Shown here piece by piece: positions 55,501-60,700 of a DNA stretch of 64,000 nt; position 1 is the first letter of the stretch, and the number at the start of each line of letters is the position of its first letter. This DNA is from Ariolimax columbianus (Eukaryota; Mollusca; Gastropoda; Stylommatophora; Arionidae). Where the stretch lies: positions 32,856,272-32,920,271 of the forward strand of contig JAVGWX010000012.1 of assembly GCA_036924085.1 (NCBI GenBank). The letters run 5' to 3'. A model generated the notes under the pieces. That model saw nothing but the letters and a program-made list of their open reading frames with translations, made no database searches and was not told where the DNA came from. Made by a program: the position numbers and the translations under genes.

Positions 55501-57663
55501 GGTTCTAGAGTTGGGGTAGGGGTTCTAAAGTTGGGGTTTAGGCTGGGAATTGGTTCTTGGGTTGTGGAAAGGGGATTTGAGAGATGGAATGTGAGGGGGG
55601 GGGGGGTTTCTAGAGTGGGCGTACTGATTCTAGGGATGGGAGCAGTTCTAGGGCTGGTTGACGGGAGTGGGGGGGGGGGGTCCCGAGAGTGGAGGTGTGG
55701 GTCCAAGGAAAGATAAGTGGAATTGGAAAATGGAGGTAGGCGTTATATGGTTAGACAGGGGTTATATGGTTGGGTAGATGGTTCTGGAGTGGTGTAGTTG
55801 GTTCGACAGTGAGGTTAGATGGTTCTAGAGTGGTGTAGTTGGTTCGACAGTGAGGTTAGATGGTTCTAGAGTGGTGTAGTTGGTTCGACAGTGAGGTTAG
55901 ATGGTTCTGGGGTGGTGTAGTTGGTTCGACAGTGAGGTTAGATGGTTCTGGGGTGGTGTAGTTGGTTCGACAGTGAGGTTAGATGGTTCTGGAGTGGTGT
56001 AGTTGGTTCGACAGTGAGGTTAGATGGTTCTGGAGTGGTGTAGTTGGTTCGACAGTGAGGTTAGATGGTTCTGGGGTGGTGTAGTTGGTTCGACAGTGGG
56101 GTGAGGGTTCTGGAGTGGTGTATGGCATGCTAGAGTGGGTTAAGTGAATCTTGAGTGGAGTAGGTAGTTATTATGTAGACTAGGAATCCCTCCCGTGTAA
56201 TGGGAGGTTCCAGAGTAAGGTGGGGAGAGGGGGGGGGGGCTTGTGCGAGGTTTGGGGTGTTCCATTTGTACAGCCAGCCTAGGCCAGCTAAAACAAACAA
56301 TCACCTAGCTGTTCTAAATTGGGAAAGGCCAAGCACCGAGAAATGAAACCGGCCATTCCTATCTCATAACACTGGCCCTCTACCACAATGAAGTCTTTAA
56401 CACTTCATCAACTACGGCAGTGTCTACCGATGACGACACCTCAAAGAAAGTCAAAAGCGACACTCATCATTATTATCACTCTATATTTCTATGTGTATCT
56501 GTCTCTTTCTGTCTCTCTTTACCAACCTTTCTCTACCTCTCTCTCCCCCTGTCTGTCTCTTTATGTCTCTCTTTACCAACCTTTCTCTACTTCTCTCCCC
56601 CTGTATATGTATGTTTATATATCTCTCTTTCTGTTTCTCTTTACCAACCTTTCTCTACCTCTCTCTCCCCCTGTATATGTATGTTCATATATATCTCTCT
56701 TTCTGTTTCTCTTTACCAACCTTTCTCTACCTCTCTCTCCCCCTGTATATATATGTTCATATATATCTCTCTTTCTGTTTCTCTTTACCAACCTTTCTCT
56801 ACCTCTCTCTCCCCCTGTATATATATGTTCATATATATCTCTCTTTCTGTTTCTCTTTACCAACCTTTCTCTACCTCTCTCTCCCCCTGTATATGTATGT
56901 TCATATATATCTCTCTTTCTGTTTCTCTTTACCAACCTTTCTCTACCTCTCTCTCCCCCTGTATATGTATGTTTATATATCTCTCTTTACCAACCTTTCT
57001 CTCCCTCCCATTCTCTCTTCCCCTTTATATGTATGTTTATATATCTCTCTTTACCAACCTTTCTCTCCCTCCCTCTCCCCCCCCCCCCCCCTTTATATGC
57101 TTGTTTATATATATATATATATCTTTCTGTCTCTCTTTACCAACCTTTCTCTACCTCTCTCTCTTTCTATGTATATGTATGTTTATATCTCTCTCTTTCT
57201 GTCTCTCTTTACCAACTTTTCTCTACCTCTCTCTCTTTCTATGTATATGTATGTTTATATCTCTCTCTTCCTATCTCTCTTTACCAACCTTTCTTTACCT
57301 CTCTCCTTCTCTGTTTTATGTTTATATATCTCTCTCTTCCTATCTCTCTTTACCAACCTTTCTCTACTTCTCTCCCCCTGTATATGTATGTTTATATATC
57401 TCTCTTTCTGTCTCTCTTTACCAACCTTTCTCTACCTCTCTCTTTCTATGTATATGTATGTTTATATCTCTCTCTCTTTCTGTCTCTCTTTACCAACCTT
57501 TCTCTACTTCTCTCCCCCTGTATATGTATGTTTACATATCTCTGTGCCTGTCTCCATCTTTATATGCTTGTATACTTCCCTGTATATGTTCGTCTTTCTC
57601 CTCTGTATTTCTGTCTTTCTCTGTCTGACCCTATCTATATCTGCATTTATCGTATGTTGTCTA

Positions 57664-57707
<44 letters not shown>

Positions 57708-60700
57708 GCTCTCTACCTACCTATCTGTGTTCGTCTGACAGTCTCTAGATTTATGTCTCTTTTATTGTCTGTCTCTTGATATGTCGGGCTTTGTCTCATT
57801 TGGTCTGTCTCCTCTCCCCCCCCCCCCACCCTCTATCTCTCTCTACCAACACACACACACACATAAACAGACGAGGGCTAGTCAGTAAATGTGTCACAAA
57901 TAGCACTTTTAAAAAAAAACTAACTGAGATATGAACTTGGAAAACATTTATTATTATCTTACAAGTCCCTTATTTCTCAACACATTTTCTTCCGTACACT
58001 TCTTCCATCGTTTTATCATTGCTCCAAAACCTGCAGCTTAGAAGTCTTTGGTCTACTGTTTCAACCATATTTGCGTTTCACGTCCGAACTCTCAGTCATT
58101 TGCCAAACCTTTTGTGTTTGTGTGTGTGTATGTATGTTTGTGTTTCCGTCTGTGAATCTGTTCTTAGTTTCTGTCTCTATGTTCATATCTGCCTATCTGT
58201 TTCTCAATTTCTGAATCTTTCTATCTGTCTAGCTCTCTATTCCCGTCTCCAACTCGGTATATTTATATTTCGGTCTATGCATCTGTCTCTCTATATCATC
58301 CTCTCTGCAACAGACACTCCCTCTCTCTTTATTTCTCTGTGATCATCTCTCTCTATATGGCAGAGCATGAGCTGCAGTGGTCAGCGACCCATAGCTGACT
58401 GCTAGCGTCAGGGCCAGCGAAACAGAGCTGCCAAGACCCTTCTACACCTCTACGCGGTGATCCTGGATAACAGGCTGCAGCAGGGCAGACTGGCTAAGGA
58501 GAAGAGATCGAAGAGGAAATGCTAACCCGGTACTCAAAAATGTTTGCTAAAGTCGGATGTGTTGGACTGAATGGTGCAAATATCGCAGTCAAGCTGTAAA
58601 CTACGACACAACGGCTTCCGTTCTCTGGACTACATTCTGCTACTTAAGCCTTTCAGTGTTTGGTAGCGGGAGATTGAGAACGAACGAAGCCAAGCCAAGC
58701 CAAGCCAAGCCAAGCCATATCTCTCTTTATAGAGTATAAGAACATGTACAAGTTTGGTTGAGATATCAGGTCGAGACACAAACATGAACGAAATCTGCTT
58801 GGAATACTTGAAATCCTGGTAATCAAACAGGCATGTTAATGTCTGATGCCAGGTAGTGGAAGGCTACGGCTTTCCGTATTAGGTATTTTACAACTTCCTG
58901 CGGCTTACTAGACCAGGGTTGAGGTACAAATACATTGGGTAGATTTTTAACTATAATTTTTTAATTGTATCCGGGCAGCGGTTGTTAAGCCTACTCTTTT
59001 CGATTTCTAATGGTTAAAGGACTTTTACCGTGCTCGACAGTGATCACGGGAGTCCGATCTCACTACCCAGAAACCAGGGGTATTTTTAACAGAAGATTCA
59101 GGTGAAAAAAATTCCGGTCTCCACCGTGATTCTTCTTCTTCGTTCGTTCTCAATCTCCCACTACCAAACCCTGAAAGGATAAGTAGCAGAATGTAGTCCA
59201 GAGAACGGAATGCGTTGTGTTGTAGTTTACAGCTTGGCTGCGATATTTGCACCTTTCGGTCCAACACATCCGACTTCAGCAAGCATTTTTTGAGTACCCG
59301 GCTAGCATTCCCTCTTCGATCCCTTCTCCTTAGCCAGTCTGCCCTGCTGCAGCCTGTTATCCAGGATCACCGCGTGGAGGTGTAGAAGGGTCTTGGCAGC
59401 TCTGATTCGCTGGCCCTGACGCTAGCAGTCAGCTATGGGTCGCTGACCACTGCAGCTCATCCGCTGCTCAGCATCTTGATCCCCACCGTTATTCGAACCC
59501 GCGGTGTCAGGTATTCGAGGCGGACACATTACCTCGAGACCATTGACAAAATCTACGTTACGACAAAAAGGCTTCGTCGAGAACAACGAACAACACACAT
59601 AAAAATCCTACCAAATTAGAACAGGTAACAATGAACACACATAAGTACATATCTAAACCAAAGGCTCCCTCTCTCTCTCTCTTACACTCATTCTCTCTCG
59701 TAAACTTTAAAATGAAAATAGCACAAACTTACAGAAATTGACTCGGTTCATCAACTGCTCTGGATCGACAACATGATTGTCCCCCTCGCACGGGGTGTTC
59801 GGGACGCTGGTATCTCTCTCATACCGACATCTTGAGAAAAGGGAAGCGAAGCTCAACGATGCACTTCTATGGCGAGAATACGACCCATCCTGGCCAAGCA
59901 GATCTGATTCAACCATATGTCCTCCTGTCAAATTATCATCCACTTGGTTGATAATCTGAATATCATCCATATCGTTAAAGTTGATATCCTTAAGATCAAC
60001 ACTCCCGTTACTGCCCCCAGAAGCCGTGACGATGTCCGGTAGGCTGCCATCAGTTTCGTTCACCGTTTCGATTCGGTGTCGAAGTCTAGGTGGGCTATGG
60101 CGGCGGCTATGAGGGCAGGAGTGGCTCTTGTACTTGTTAGTAGTGCTTCTGTAGGTAAACCGACTGTCGGACTTGCTGAATTCCAAATCGGGAGAGATGT
60201 TTAGGTTCGCGTTCAATGGATGCGACCCATCATTTGGATGCTGGGCCTCATCCTCGATGCTCTGTTGAGTGTAAAGTTCAGAAACATTCACGCTTTCAAG
60301 TGTGTGGTAGTGGATGAGGTTGGCACTGCTGGAGCTCCTTTTCAGCACTGAAAATGTAGACGGCGTTCGCGCTCCAGAAGGAGTTCGCATTCCTGAGGGT
60401 GTCTGCATCCCTGTGGGAGTCATCGATCCGGTCGGAGTTGACAGTCCTGACGAGTGAGCAAATCCCCGGGTCTTCTTCGATCTACTGAGCATATCTGGGG
60501 GCAGGTTCCGTAAAATGAATGCGTGGTGTCCAGGCGGTGACATTTGTTGGGTCACTGTTATGACCGGAGCCATGGAAGAAGAATCACTGTCTTCAGAATT
60601 CTCCTCAGTTAAATCTTGACTACTAGACGTTCTGCGGATGTGAGCTTCGAAGTTTGTGAAATCCAGGTCCTGTTTACATTCAGCGTATAAATGGTGGTAA

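Noticed and set aside
56388..57779. Three overlapping ORFs of 402-463 residues
   Set aside because: All three plus frames are open at once over low-complexity pyrimidine repeats, which is not gene-like.
36414..59732. Canonical TRAK N-terminal exons (EETLKYF region) inside intron 1
   Set aside because: I looked for this segment on the minus strand and saw no match; it may lie beyond the window or be absent.
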